DNA of 55,485 nt from DATADD01 sp046262355 (GTDB lineage Bacteria > Actinomycetota > CADDZG01 > WHSQ01). Below the pieces are notes generated by a model, which worked only from the letters and a program-made list of their open reading frames with translations, was not told the origin of the DNA and did not search any database. The first letter of the stretch is position 1. Each line of letters starts with the position of its first letter. The stretch spans positions 1-55,485 of the forward strand of contig JBHEMX010000083.1 in NCBI GenBank assembly GCA_046262355.1. The letters are read 5' to 3'. Below are positions 42,481-50,629 of this stretch, one piece after another. Made by a program: the position numbers and the translations under genes.

Positions 42481-44504
42481 GGCCGGTCCCCCTTCGCCGG
42501 CACGAGCACGTGGGACGACTGCGCATCCATGGCGATCGAGGTCGAGCTGCCGCCGGCGTCGAGGTCCACCCGCGTGCCGGTGAGCAGGTCTTGCATGGCT
42601 CCTCCCGTCGGACCGAGGGCGGCATCCATGGCGGGGGCGCCGGCCAGCTCGACGCGCGCCTTGCCTCCGAAGTTCAGGACGACGAGCACGGGCCCGCTCC
42701 CTCCGAACTCCGGCCGGACGTACGCCAGCGCGCTGTTCGTGTTGGTGGTGAGCACGTTCACGTCGTGCGAGCTCAGCGCCGCAACGCTATGCTTGAGGGC
42801 GATCAGCCGCTCGTAGAATGGCCGCAGGCCGAACCGATCCCGCCACACGATGGGAGTGAGGTTCGAGTACGGCTCGTAGCTCGCGCCGATCTCATCACCC
42901 GCGAACATCTCCGGCACGCCGGGCAACGTGAACTGCAGGGTCGCGGCCACCCTGGTCAGCTCGGGGCCGTACTGGTCCACGAACCGGATCCCTGTGTCGT
43001 TGTTGTTCAGGAATCGCATCACGATGGCAGCGCGTGCATAGCCCCTTTTCCCGTTCGTGATCGCGGGGGCCAGCAGCACTCCGGTCTCCTCCGGGAAGTC
43101 GAAGGCGGACGTCCACGCCCACTGTCCGGGCTGGTCCGTCCAGTCATAAGCGACGTCGAAGCCGTGCGAGAAGTAGTACGGGTCGACCGCCGTGGCCTCG
43201 GCCAACAGCAGCAGGTCGGGGTTCACGCGCTTGAGCTCGCGACGCCATTCGCGCCAGAAGTCGGGGCGGCGCCGCTTGACACCCCAGGCCACGTCGACGC
43301 GGAATCCGTCGATCCCCAGGTCGCGCACCCAGTACTTCGACGCCTCGATGATCATGTTGCGGATCTCGGGGTTGTCGTAGTTGAGGTTCGGCAGGTTGGT
43401 CCAGTCGAAGTAGTGGGTGTACTTACCCTGGGCGTTGCGATCGAAGAAGTCCCAGTAGTTCGAGGCCGTGCCGTGTTTCTCCGCATCTTTGAAGTAGGGG
43501 CTTTGGTCCGACAGGTGATTCGGGACGAAGTCCAGCATCGTGTACATACCCAAGCGGTGGGCCTCGTCCACCATCGCCTTGAACTCGGCCTCCGGCGCCC
43601 ACGACGGGTCGAGCTTGAAGTAGTCGGTGATCGCGTACTCCTCGCCGAGAGCGCGTTCGGTCGCGGGAGGCCACAGCCACAGCGCGTCCACGCCCAGCTT
43701 CTTGAGGTACGGCAGCCGGCGCTGGACCGCCTTGGGCCCTCCGTTGCCCCATAGCTGCGGGATCGGCGCGTAGATCACGGCGCGGTCTATCCACGAGGGG
43801 TGCTCTCGCATCAGGTCGACGGTGCGCGCGCGTCCGTCCTTCACTACGAAATAGGTGGTGCTGGTGTCGGAGCGACCCTCTGCGTCGAAGGCCGTGAGCG
43901 AAACATAGTACTCACCGTCCTCGGCCGGGGCGCGCAGACTGAGCCGGGGACCAGGTTCCCTTCGAAGCACCTTCCCGTCTCCCGTCACCAGGCGCGCCGG
44001 ATGCCGGGGGTCGGTGGTCCACACGTAGCGAACCACCTCCGTTCCGTGGGGCCGCGTGGCGCCGCTGCGGCTCCCGTCCAAGACCACCAGGTCGTCCTTC
44101 GTCGACACGGCGATGCGGGCGCTGGGCCTCACCTGAAGGCGCGCGTCGAACACCAGCGGTTGCGACGCACCGGCATCTCCATCGTTCGTGTGGCAGCGCG
44201 CCACGACCTCGTTTCGTCCCGGCGTCAACGGGACCTTCGCCCGGAACGTCGAGCCGTCGAGGAGCTCCACCGGCGCGCCGACCGGCGCTCCGTTGTTCTC
44301 GAGCGTTACGTCCGGGCAGTCCACGTGGCCGGTGACGGTCTTGGACCACGAGAACGCGTCGCCGCCGCGCACATCGAACGCGATCGCAGGCTCCTGCGGG
44401 CGAGGGCCGGAGCCGGACTCTCTTGCATCGCATGCCGGCACGATCAGGCCCACGGAGAGCAGGGCCGCGACGAACGCCGATCGACTCGAAGGCGCGCCTG
44501 CCAC
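42477..44504 (-). CDS. GH13 alpha-amylase-family lipoprotein
   Basis: Protein of 675 residues. The lipoprotein signal ends IVPAC (Cys25). N-terminal beta-sandwich modules span about 40-225. The GH13 barrel shows DFVPNHLSD (region I), GIDGFRVDVAWG (region II, nucleophile Asp), LLLAEATAV (region III, acid Glu) and FLNNNDTGI (region IV, Asp). A C-terminal beta domain closes the chain. All catalytic residues are present. It should be anchored on the outer face and cut an alpha-linked glycan before import by the adjacent ABC permeases. Confidence 0.9.
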   Translation of the reverse strand: MAGAPSSRSAFVAALLSVGLIVPACDARESGSGPRPQEPAIAFDVRGGDAFSWSKTVTGHVDCPDVTLENNGAPVGAPVELLDGSTFRAKVPLTPGRNEVVARCHTNDGDAGASQPLVFDARLQVRPSARIAVSTKDDLVVLDGSRSGATRPHGTEVVRYVWTTDPRHPARLVTGDGKVLRREPGPRLSLRAPAEDGEYYVSLTAFDAEGRSDTSTTYFVVKDGRARTVDLMREHPSWIDRAVIYAPIPQLWGNGGPKAVQRRLPYLKKLGVDALWLWPPATERALGEEYAITDYFKLDPSWAPEAEFKAMVDEAHRLGMYTMLDFVPNHLSDQSPYFKDAEKHGTASNYWDFFDRNAQGKYTHYFDWTNLPNLNYDNPEIRNMIIEASKYWVRDLGIDGFRVDVAWGVKRRRPDFWREWRRELKRVNPDLLLLAEATAVDPYYFSHGFDVAYDWTDQPGQWAWTSAFDFPEETGVLLAPAITNGKRGYARAAIVMRFLNNNDTGIRFVDQYGPELTRVAATLQFTLPGVPEMFAGDEIGASYEPYSNLTPIVWRDRFGLRPFYERLIALKHSVAALSSHDVNVLTTNTNSALAYVRPEFGGSGPVLVVLNFGGKARVELAGAPAMDAALGPTGGAMQDLLTGTRVDLDAGGSSTSIAMDAQSSHVLVPAKGDRP

Positions 44505-44514
44505 CTCTGGAGGG

Positions 44515-45477
44515 TCAGCCCTTCATCCCCGACAGGGAGATGCCGCGGACGAACTGTTTCTGAAAGATGAAGAAGATCACGATCATGGGGATGGTGGCGA
44601 GAACGGTCCCCGCCATCACCAGGTTCCACACGGTGCGGTTCTGTACCACGAAGAGGGCTAGTCCAAGCGGCAACGTGTAGAGCTCGGGGTTCGAGATGAT
44701 GATCAGCGGGCCGTAGAACTCCCCCCACATGAATTGGAACGTGAAGATCGCCACGGCGGCCAGTGCCGGCCTAGACAGCGGCAGCACGATCTTCCAATAG
44801 ATCTTGAAGTGGCCGGCGCCGTCGACGCGCGCCGCATCGATCAAGGAGTCGGGTATCGACTTCATGTACTGCCGCAGGAGGAAGATGCCGAACGGGCTCA
44901 TCGCAAGGGGAACGATCAGGCCCCAATAGGAATCGAGCCACCCGTGGCCTCCGACTCCGGTGATGTCGTTGCCGCCGAACAGAGGCATGCTCCTCAGGAT
45001 GAGGTAGTTCGGGATCAGCGTGACCTCGGTCGGAAGCATCATCGTGGCCAGGCCGAGGAAGAAAAGGAAGTCGCGACCGGGGAAGGTCCGCTTGGCGAAA
45101 GTGTACGCGACCAGTGAGTTCAAGAAGAGCTGCAGTGACGTGACCGACACGGACACGAACAGGCTGTTGAGTATCCATCGATCGATGGGCCGGTCCGAGG
45201 TCAAGAAGCCGGTGAAGTTATCGAGCGTGGGGCTGATCGGTATCCACGCCGGAGGATACTGGAACATCTTCTCGATGGGCTGGAACGCGGCGGTGACCAT
45301 GTAGGCGAAGGGAGCCACGAAGATGATGCCGAGAACGATGAGGATGGCGTAGCGGAGCACTCGGAAGGGGCGGAACCTGATGCGGCGCGGCGGCGGCGGA
45401 GGCAGAGGAGGTAGGGTGCCGAGATCGACGGGAATCGGCTCGCCGAACTGCTGCTCCCGCCCGGCCGTCGTGCTCAT
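44515..45477 (-). CDS. CUT1 carbohydrate ABC permease, MalG-like
   Basis: Protein of 320 residues. A Pro-rich cytosolic N-terminus precedes six predicted membrane helices, the first at about 44-64. The EAA loop DAARVDGAGHFKIYWKIVLPLSRPA contacts the ATPase. It pairs with the MalF-like permease, whose stop overlaps this ATG (ATGA). The C-terminus FVRGISLSGMKG is typical for this subfamily. Confidence 0.94.
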   Translation of the reverse strand: MSTTAGREQQFGEPIPVDLGTLPPLPPPPPRRIRFRPFRVLRYAILIVLGIIFVAPFAYMVTAAFQPIEKMFQYPPAWIPISPTLDNFTGFLTSDRPIDRWILNSLFVSVSVTSLQLFLNSLVAYTFAKRTFPGRDFLFFLGLATMMLPTEVTLIPNYLILRSMPLFGGNDITGVGGHGWLDSYWGLIVPLAMSPFGIFLLRQYMKSIPDSLIDAARVDGAGHFKIYWKIVLPLSRPALAAVAIFTFQFMWGEFYGPLIIISNPELYTLPLGLALFVVQNRTVWNLVMAGTVLATIPMIVIFFIFQKQFVRGISLSGMKG

Positions 45478-46430
45478 TGGGCTTGCTCCACCCGCTTGAG
45501 GTACCAGCGGAACTGGGCGAAGGAAACGACGAAGAGCATGAGGAACAAGACGTACGCGAGCGCCGACGCGTAGCCCATGTTGAAGAACTTGAAGGCCTGG
45601 ATATAGATGTAGTAAACGACCGTGGTCGTTGCGCCGCCCGGCCCAGGCGGACCCCCGTTCGTCATCACGAAGAGTGAGTCGAAGGTCTTCATCGCGCCGA
45701 TCGTGTTGATCACGAGCAGGAAGAACGTCGTCGGCGCAACCAGAGGGAAGGTGATCCTGCGGAACTGCTGCCAGGCTCCCGCGCCATCGACCTCGGCGGC
45801 CTCGTAGAACTCGGCGGGGATCGCCTGAAGCCCCGCCAGGTAGATGATCATGCTGAAGCCCACGCCCTTCCAGATGTTCACCAGGATGACGGCGGGCATC
45901 GCGAGGGTCGAGTCCGACAGCCAGAGCAGGGGCTCGTCGATGATCCCCAGCCTCTCCAAGTAGTAGTTCGCCAAGCCGAAGTCGGCGTTGTAGAACCACT
46001 TCCAGATGATCGCGGCGATCACCAACGGGGTGATGACCGGAAGGTAATAAGCGGTGCGGAAGAGGCCCAGAGCTCGGATCTTGGCGTTGAGCAGCAGGGC
46101 GAGCAGCAGGGCGATCGCCATCGTTGGAAGGACCGACCCCAGCGTGAAGTAGACGCTGCGTCCGACGGAAGACCAGAACCTTCCGTCCGACGCGACCGCG
46201 CGGTAGTTCTCCAGCCCGACGAAGGTCTTCTGAGGCTCGAGGATGTTCCACTCCTGGAACGACAGGGTGAAGGAGGTGAAGAGGGCGTAAGCCGTGAACA
46301 CCGCGAAGAGGAGCATGCCGGGGGCGTTGAAGAGATAGGCGGTCCATTCCCGCCGCATCTCCCGCAGCACTCCCCGGACGCCGCGTCTCCGCCGGCGGAC
46401 CTCCTGCCCTTCTACCGCTACCTGAGCCAA
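45474..46430 (-). CDS. CUT1 carbohydrate ABC permease, MalF-like
   Basis: Protein of 318 residues with a basic N-terminus and six predicted membrane helices (first at about 36-55). The EAA loop is EAAEVDGAGAWQQFRRITFPLVAP. Together with the MalG-like protein it forms the translocation pore. It lies 97 bases after the binding-protein gene, separated by a hairpin that may tune expression. Confidence 0.94.
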   Translation of the reverse strand: MAQVAVEGQEVRRRRRGVRGVLREMRREWTAYLFNAPGMLLFAVFTAYALFTSFTLSFQEWNILEPQKTFVGLENYRAVASDGRFWSSVGRSVYFTLGSVLPTMAIALLLALLLNAKIRALGLFRTAYYLPVITPLVIAAIIWKWFYNADFGLANYYLERLGIIDEPLLWLSDSTLAMPAVILVNIWKGVGFSMIIYLAGLQAIPAEFYEAAEVDGAGAWQQFRRITFPLVAPTTFFLLVINTIGAMKTFDSLFVMTNGGPPGPGGATTTVVYYIYIQAFKFFNMGYASALAYVLFLMLFVVSFAQFRWYLKRVEQAQ

Positions 46431-46459
46431 AGCGCCGGGCCCCTCCTAGAGGAGAAGGG

Positions 46460-46490
46460 GATGGAGCGGCCTTGCGCCGGCCGCACCATC
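46460..46490 (-). terminator. Hairpin between binding-protein and permease genes
   Basis: 12-base arms with one mismatch around a 7-base loop (GATGGAGCGGCC / GGCCGCACCATC), in the 97-base gap after the solute-binding protein gene. There is no T-tract. It fits an mRNA-stabilising or attenuating structure that gives more binding protein than permease, as known in mal-type operons. Confidence 0.65.
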
Positions 46491-46527
46491 TCTTGTTGTG
46501 TCACGGGCGAACGCGTCTTCGCGTCCT

Positions 46528-47877
46528 CTACTGCTGACCGCCCTCCAGGATCTTCTGGCCCTCCTCTGCGGCTTGCTCGAGGGCCTGCTCGGGCGAGACG
46601 TCGCCGTAGATGGCCTTGCCGAGGTTCTGGTTGAGGGGGCCCCATTCGACCTCGCCCCACTTCTCCTGAGTCACGTTGCTCGTCACGGCGCAGTCCATGT
46701 TGTCGGCGAAGCCCTGCAACCACGGGTTGAACTTCCCGAGCTCGGGGTCGTCGAGAAGCGACTGACGCGGCGGAAGCAACGTCGCCGTCTTCGACCCGAA
46801 GGTCCACGTCTTCATGTTCTCCGGCCGCGACAGAAACTCGGTCCAGAGCCACGCGGCATCCTGGTTCTGCGACGAGTCGAAGACCACGAGGGTGTCGCCG
46901 GCGAGCGTCGTGGCGCATCCCTCGGGGCCCTCGGGCAGTGGAGCAACGTCCCACTTGCCGGTGATCTTCGGGAACGATGTCTTCATCTCTCCCCCGAACC
47001 AGGCGCCGGCCATGTACATCGCCACCTTGCCGGTCGCGAACGCCACCCTGCCGTCCCACGAGTTGGAGTTGAGGTAGTCGGGGGGCGAGTAGTCGCGCAG
47101 TCCGACGTAGAAGTCGGCGGCTTCCTTGGCCTCGGGGCTGTCGAACGCGATCTCCTGGCCGTCCTCGGACAGAAGGTCGCCGCCGTTCTGCCACAGGAAG
47201 GGGTACCAGTAGTACTGGGACTCCGGGGCGAACAGTATCCACCCGTAGGTCTTGTCGGCCTCGTTGGTGAGCTGAGCCGCGGTGTCCTCGAGCTCCGCCC
47301 ACGTCTTCGGCGGGGCGTCGACCCCCGCCTGCTCGAACAGGTCCGTGCGGTAGAAGAGGCCGGTCGTCTCCCCGTCGAAGGGCAGCCCGAACATGCTCTC
47401 CTTGTACTCGGCGGCGTCCTTGAAGCCCGCGATGTAATCATCGGGCTCGATGACCTCGCTTCCGGCGATGTAGGCGTCGAGGTTCACCAGCGCGTTGCGC
47501 GACGCGAAGTCCTCGACCGCGGCCTGGTCCATGAAGGCCACATCCGGCGGGTTGCCTCCGGCCACCTGAGTGAGCAGCTTGTCGGTGGCGCGCTCCGCAG
47601 GGACGTTCTGGAACTCGATGGTGATGTTCGGGTACTCCTCGTGGAACGCCTCCGCGAACTTCTTCATCTGAGGTGATTCCCCGACCCACGATGCGAAGGT
47701 GATCGTGGTTGGCTCGGTCGGCTCCTTCGCCGTGCGCGGCTCGACCTCTTCGCCGGCTTGGGTGGCGCCTTCTCCTCCGGACCCCCCCGATTGGACGCAG
47801 GCCGTGGCCACCAGACCCAGCGCCAGCAGTGCGGCGATCCAGCGTCCCTGCCGCCGCACGGACTCTCGAGCTCTCAC
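46528..47877 (-). CDS. CUT1 extracellular solute-binding lipoprotein
   Basis: Protein of 449 residues. The signal peptide ends VATAC with Cys27 as lipid anchor, followed by a Gly/Glu-rich linker. The mature part has the SBP_bac family order: ITFASWVGES, MKKFAEAFHEEYPNITIEFQNVP and GNPPDVAFMDQ. It captures an oligosaccharide for the two permeases. GTG start behind a GGAGGG site. First gene of the operon; the leader contains a 21-bp tandem duplication. Confidence 0.94.
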   Translation of the reverse strand: MRARESVRRQGRWIAALLALGLVATACVQSGGSGGEGATQAGEEVEPRTAKEPTEPTTITFASWVGESPQMKKFAEAFHEEYPNITIEFQNVPAERATDKLLTQVAGGNPPDVAFMDQAAVEDFASRNALVNLDAYIAGSEVIEPDDYIAGFKDAAEYKESMFGLPFDGETTGLFYRTDLFEQAGVDAPPKTWAELEDTAAQLTNEADKTYGWILFAPESQYYWYPFLWQNGGDLLSEDGQEIAFDSPEAKEAADFYVGLRDYSPPDYLNSNSWDGRVAFATGKVAMYMAGAWFGGEMKTSFPKITGKWDVAPLPEGPEGCATTLAGDTLVVFDSSQNQDAAWLWTEFLSRPENMKTWTFGSKTATLLPPRQSLLDDPELGKFNPWLQGFADNMDCAVTSNVTQEKWGEVEWGPLNQNLGKAIYGDVSPEQALEQAAEEGQKILEGGQQ

Positions 47878-47889
47878 CTGGTTTCCCTC

Positions 47890-47931
47890 CTATCGAGTGG
47901 CCCTACCGACCTATCGAGTGGCCCTACCGAC
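47890..47931. repeat. Perfect 21-bp tandem duplication in the binding-protein leader
   Basis: Two exact copies of a 21-base unit (CTATCGAGTGGCCCTACCGA plus C), with the second ending beside a 6-bp CCGGGC/GCCCGG hairpin (47931-47946). It lies between the predicted transcription start and the ribosome site of the binding-protein gene. Confidence 0.9.
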
Positions 47932-48005
47932 CGGGCTTGGGCCCGGAGAGCGGCGGAGGGTGAAGCCCCGTCGGCCTTCCGGGTCGGCGCTCGGGTTTCC
48001 GGCAG

Positions 48006-48017
48006 CAAACCGATTTG
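48006..48017. promoter_or_regulatory. LacI-type operator candidate for the ABC operon
   Basis: CAAACCGATTTG is palindromic at 5 of 6 pairs around a central CG, the usual LacI-family arrangement. It lies about 14 bases downstream of the -10 of the minus-strand promoter, a position suited to repression. The half-site CGGTTTGC recurs at the lacI start. Confidence 0.6.
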
Positions 48018-48030
48018 GCTCCGGGTGCGC

Positions 48031-48059
48031 ACGTTACGCCGCGGTACAGGCGGTGTCAA
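48031..48059 (-). promoter_or_regulatory. Strong sigma-70-type promoter of the ABC operon
   Basis: Read on the minus strand: a perfect -35 TTGACA (48054-48059), a 17-base spacer and -10 TAACGT (48031-48036). Predicted start near 48024 gives a leader of about 147 bases before the binding-protein GTG. Confidence 0.75.
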
Positions 48060-48121
48060 CCCAGTAGGGGCGGATCCCCGCCCCCGGGCGGGGACGGCCT
48101 CGGTTCGGCACGGCGCGGGGC

Positions 48122-48173
48122 TTGACACGGCCGGGCTCGGAATCACACCCTGGGGCTGCTGTGAAACGGTTTG
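48122..48173 (+). promoter_or_regulatory. lacI promoter region with overlapping operator candidate
   Basis: A consensus TTGACA (48122-48127) is followed at 17-18 bases by a weak -10 (CACACCC region). At the GTG start codon lies GAAACGGTTTGC, which shares the CGGTTTGC half-site with the operator at 48006. Binding there would allow autoregulation. Confidence 0.5.
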
Positions 48174-49171
48174 CGCCCCCTGAACGGGTCACGATCGCCG
48201 ACGTCGCTCGGCTCGCCGCGGTCAGCAAGACGACGGTGTCGCACGTGCTATCGGGCAAACGCCCGGTCGCCATACCCACGCGCGCACGCGTGGAGGATGC
48301 GATCCGCGCCCTCGGCTACCGGCCCGACGGCCTCGCGCGCAGCTTGCGCACCAGGCGGACGCACATGGTCGCCTTGATGATCCCCGACATCACGAATCCC
48401 TACTACCCGTTGCTCGCGCGCGGGCTCGAGGACGGCATGGACGGCGCATATCGCACGTTCATCTGCAACACCGACGGCCATCTCGAGCGCGAGGAGGAGT
48501 TCCTCGAGGAGGTGGCGGACCGGCGCGCGGACGGCATCGTGCTCGACTCGTTCACGATGACGCCCGAGCGGGTGGGCGCGGTTGTTCCCGGCGGCACGCC
48601 GGTGGTCCGGATCGGGACTACGGTCGTCGACGATCCCGGCCACGACACCGTCCACGCCGATGATGAGCACGGCGCGTTCGAGGCGACGACACACCTCCTC
48701 CGCAGGGGCCATCGCAGAGTGGCGATGATCCAGGGGCCCAGCGGGGCCGGCGCCAATCGCAACGGGGGCTACCTGCGGGCGCTGGACGAGGGAGGCGTGG
48801 CGGTGGACCCCGCGCTCGTCGGATCGGGCGAATGGACGCGCGCGGGCGGAGAGGCGGCCGCGGCTGCGCTTCTGACGAGTTCCCGTCCTCCCACCGCCAT
48901 CTTCTGCGCCAACGACCTCATGGCGTTGGGTGCGATGGACGCGGCCCGCAAGCTCGACCTGCACGTGGGCCGGGACGTCGCGCTCGTCGGTTACGACGAC
49001 ATCGAGGCCGCGGCCATGGGATCGCCTCCCCTGACAACCGTCTCGAATCCCGCATACGAGACCGGCTTCCTCGCCGGCATCCTGTTGCGCGATCGCATGA
49101 CCGGGCGGTACCGCGGCTCGCCCCGGACGGTCACGCTGCCCTGTCGGCTCATCGAGCGAGCCACCTCGTGA
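48161..49171 (+). CDS. LacI-family transcriptional regulator
   Basis: Protein of 336 residues. The N-terminal LacI helix-turn-helix has TIADVARLAAVSKTTVSHVLSGKRPV, and the hinge helix follows at YRPDGLARSLRT. A periplasmic-binding-protein-like effector domain covers the rest, with NPYYPLLARGLED, DDEHGAFEATTHLLRRGHRRVAMI and AIFCANDLMALGAM. It most likely represses the divergent ABC operon and its own operon until a sugar binds. The GTG at 48161 is chosen because the HTH normally begins about ten residues in. GH4 and PfkB genes follow on the same strand. Confidence 0.94.
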   Translation: MKRFAPPERVTIADVARLAAVSKTTVSHVLSGKRPVAIPTRARVEDAIRALGYRPDGLARSLRTRRTHMVALMIPDITNPYYPLLARGLEDGMDGAYRTFICNTDGHLEREEEFLEEVADRRADGIVLDSFTMTPERVGAVVPGGTPVVRIGTTVVDDPGHDTVHADDEHGAFEATTHLLRRGHRRVAMIQGPSGAGANRNGGYLRALDEGGVAVDPALVGSGEWTRAGGEAAAAALLTSSRPPTAIFCANDLMALGAMDAARKLDLHVGRDVALVGYDDIEAAAMGSPPLTTVSNPAYETGFLAGILLRDRMTGRYRGSPRTVTLPCRLIERATS

Positions 49172-49201
49172 AGGAGCGCGCCCCGGCGCGCCCCCGTTGA
49201 G

Positions 49202-50629
49202 GTGAAGGTAGCCGTGCTCGGCGGCGGAGGTTTTCGCACTCCCCACGTGTGGGAGTCCGTGGCCGAGGTGAAGGAGGCCGGCGTCGAGGAGCTTGTGCTC
49301 CAGGACCCGAGCGGGTCGCGCCTGGCGAGGATCGCTGCCGTGATCGAAGGGCTGCGCCGCGAGTCGGGTGGCGGGACGTCCCTTCGGACCACGACGAGCC
49401 TGATCGAGGCGGTGGAGGGGGCCGACATGGTCTTCTGCGCGCTCCGCGTCGGTGGCCTCGAGGGTCGTGTGATCGACGAGACCGTCCCGCTCGGTGCCGG
49501 TGTGCTGGGTCAGGAGACCGTCGGACCGGGAGGGATCTGTTTCGCCCTGCGCACGGTCCCGGTGATGGTGGAGATAGCACGGGTCGTGGCGGAGCATGCC
49601 CCGTCCTCGTGGTTCTTGAACTTCACCAACCCGGCCGGGCTCGTGACCGAGGCTGTGCAGGAGGTGCTGGGAGACCGTGCGGTGGGCATCTGCGACTCGC
49701 CGGCCGCTCTCTGCGCGCGCGTCGCCGCCGCCCTCGGACGGCGCATGACCGACCTGAGCTTCGACTACGCCGGGCTGAACCACCTCGGGTGGTTGCTCGC
49801 GGTTCGGGACGGCGAGCGAGACCTGCTCCCCGCTCTTCTCGCCGACGACCGGCTCCTGGCGCGCGTCGAGGAGGCGCGTTTGTTCGGCCCGGAGCGGCTG
49901 CGCCGCCACGGGCTGATCCCCAACGAATACCTCGTCTATCTCGAGAGTCCCGAGGCCGTGGTCGCCGCTCTCGGGCGCGCCGGCGCCGCACGCGCGGAGA
50001 CCCTGCTGGCGCAGCAGACGGATTTCTACGGGGCCGGGAACGAGCCGCCCGAACAGGCATTGGCGTCGTGGCGCGCGGCCCGCGCCGCTCGCTACGACAC
50101 GTACATGGCGGAGGCGTGGGGCACCCTTGGATCCGAGCCGGCCGCTCCCCTGGCCGACCCGCGGGCCGACGAGGGACCGGGCGAGACCCCGGAACCTCGA
50201 ACCCATGGGCACGGCGTCGGCACGGAACGAACCGACGAGGGACCGGGCGAGGCGGGTTACGCGCTGGTCGCCGCAACCTTCCTTCGGGCGCTGGGACGCG
50301 CCGCCGGCGAGACCCTGATCCTCAACGTCGCGAACCGCGGGAGGCTGCCCTTCCTCGACGACCGCGCGGTCGTCGAGGTCCCCTGTACCGTCGGGCCCAC
50401 CGGGCTCCGTCCCCACGCGGTGGGCGCCCTCCCGCCGCCCGAGGCCGACCTCGTCGCACGCGTCAAGGACGTCGAGCGAACCACGATCCGGGCCGCGCTC
50501 GAAGGCTCGCGCGACCTTGCCCTCCAAGCGTTGACCGCCCACCCAGTGGTGCCTTCGAGCGAGCACGCCGAACGCATCTTGGGCGGCTACCTGGCCTCGT
50601 TCCCCGACCTCGCCGAGCGGCTGCGGTGA
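49202..50629 (+). CDS. GH4-family glycosidase (6-phospho-beta-glucosidase-like) with in-frame insertion
   Basis: NAD- and divalent-metal-dependent glycosidase of 475 residues. It shows the Rossmann loop VLGGGGFRTP, FTNPAGLVTEA, the metal-site cysteine in GICDSP and the histidine in GLNHLGWLL. Substrates of the family are often 6-phosphorylated glycosides, yet the adjacent uptake system is an ABC type, so the substrate may be unphosphorylated (for example a galacturonide). Residues about 318-352 are a Pro/Gly/Asp-rich insertion containing a repeated DEGPGE, absent from usual GH4 proteins. Its stop overlaps the GTG of the kinase. Confidence 0.88.
   Translation: MKVAVLGGGGFRTPHVWESVAEVKEAGVEELVLQDPSGSRLARIAAVIEGLRRESGGGTSLRTTTSLIEAVEGADMVFCALRVGGLEGRVIDETVPLGAGVLGQETVGPGGICFALRTVPVMVEIARVVAEHAPSSWFLNFTNPAGLVTEAVQEVLGDRAVGICDSPAALCARVAAALGRRMTDLSFDYAGLNHLGWLLAVRDGERDLLPALLADDRLLARVEEARLFGPERLRRHGLIPNEYLVYLESPEAVVAALGRAGAARAETLLAQQTDFYGAGNEPPEQALASWRAARAARYDTYMAEAWGTLGSEPAAPLADPRADEGPGETPEPRTHGHGVGTERTDEGPGEAGYALVAATFLRALGRAAGETLILNVANRGRLPFLDDRAVVEVPCTVGPTGLRPHAVGALPPPEADLVARVKDVERTTIRAALEGSRDLALQALTAHPVVPSSEHAERILGGYLASFPDLAERLR
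50166..50251 (+). repeat. Direct 20-bp repeat pair inside the GH4 gene
   Basis: Two perfect 20-base copies (CCGACGAGGGACCGGGCGAG) at 50166-50185 and 50232-50251, 66 bases apart, so the reading frame is kept. They bound the low-complexity insertion of the GH4 protein. Confidence 0.9.

Noticed and set aside
48248..50566. 772-residue open frame antisense to lacI and GH4
   Set aside because: It runs across two clearly real genes, is rich in Arg/Gly/His, and has no family motif; a consequence of high third-position GC.
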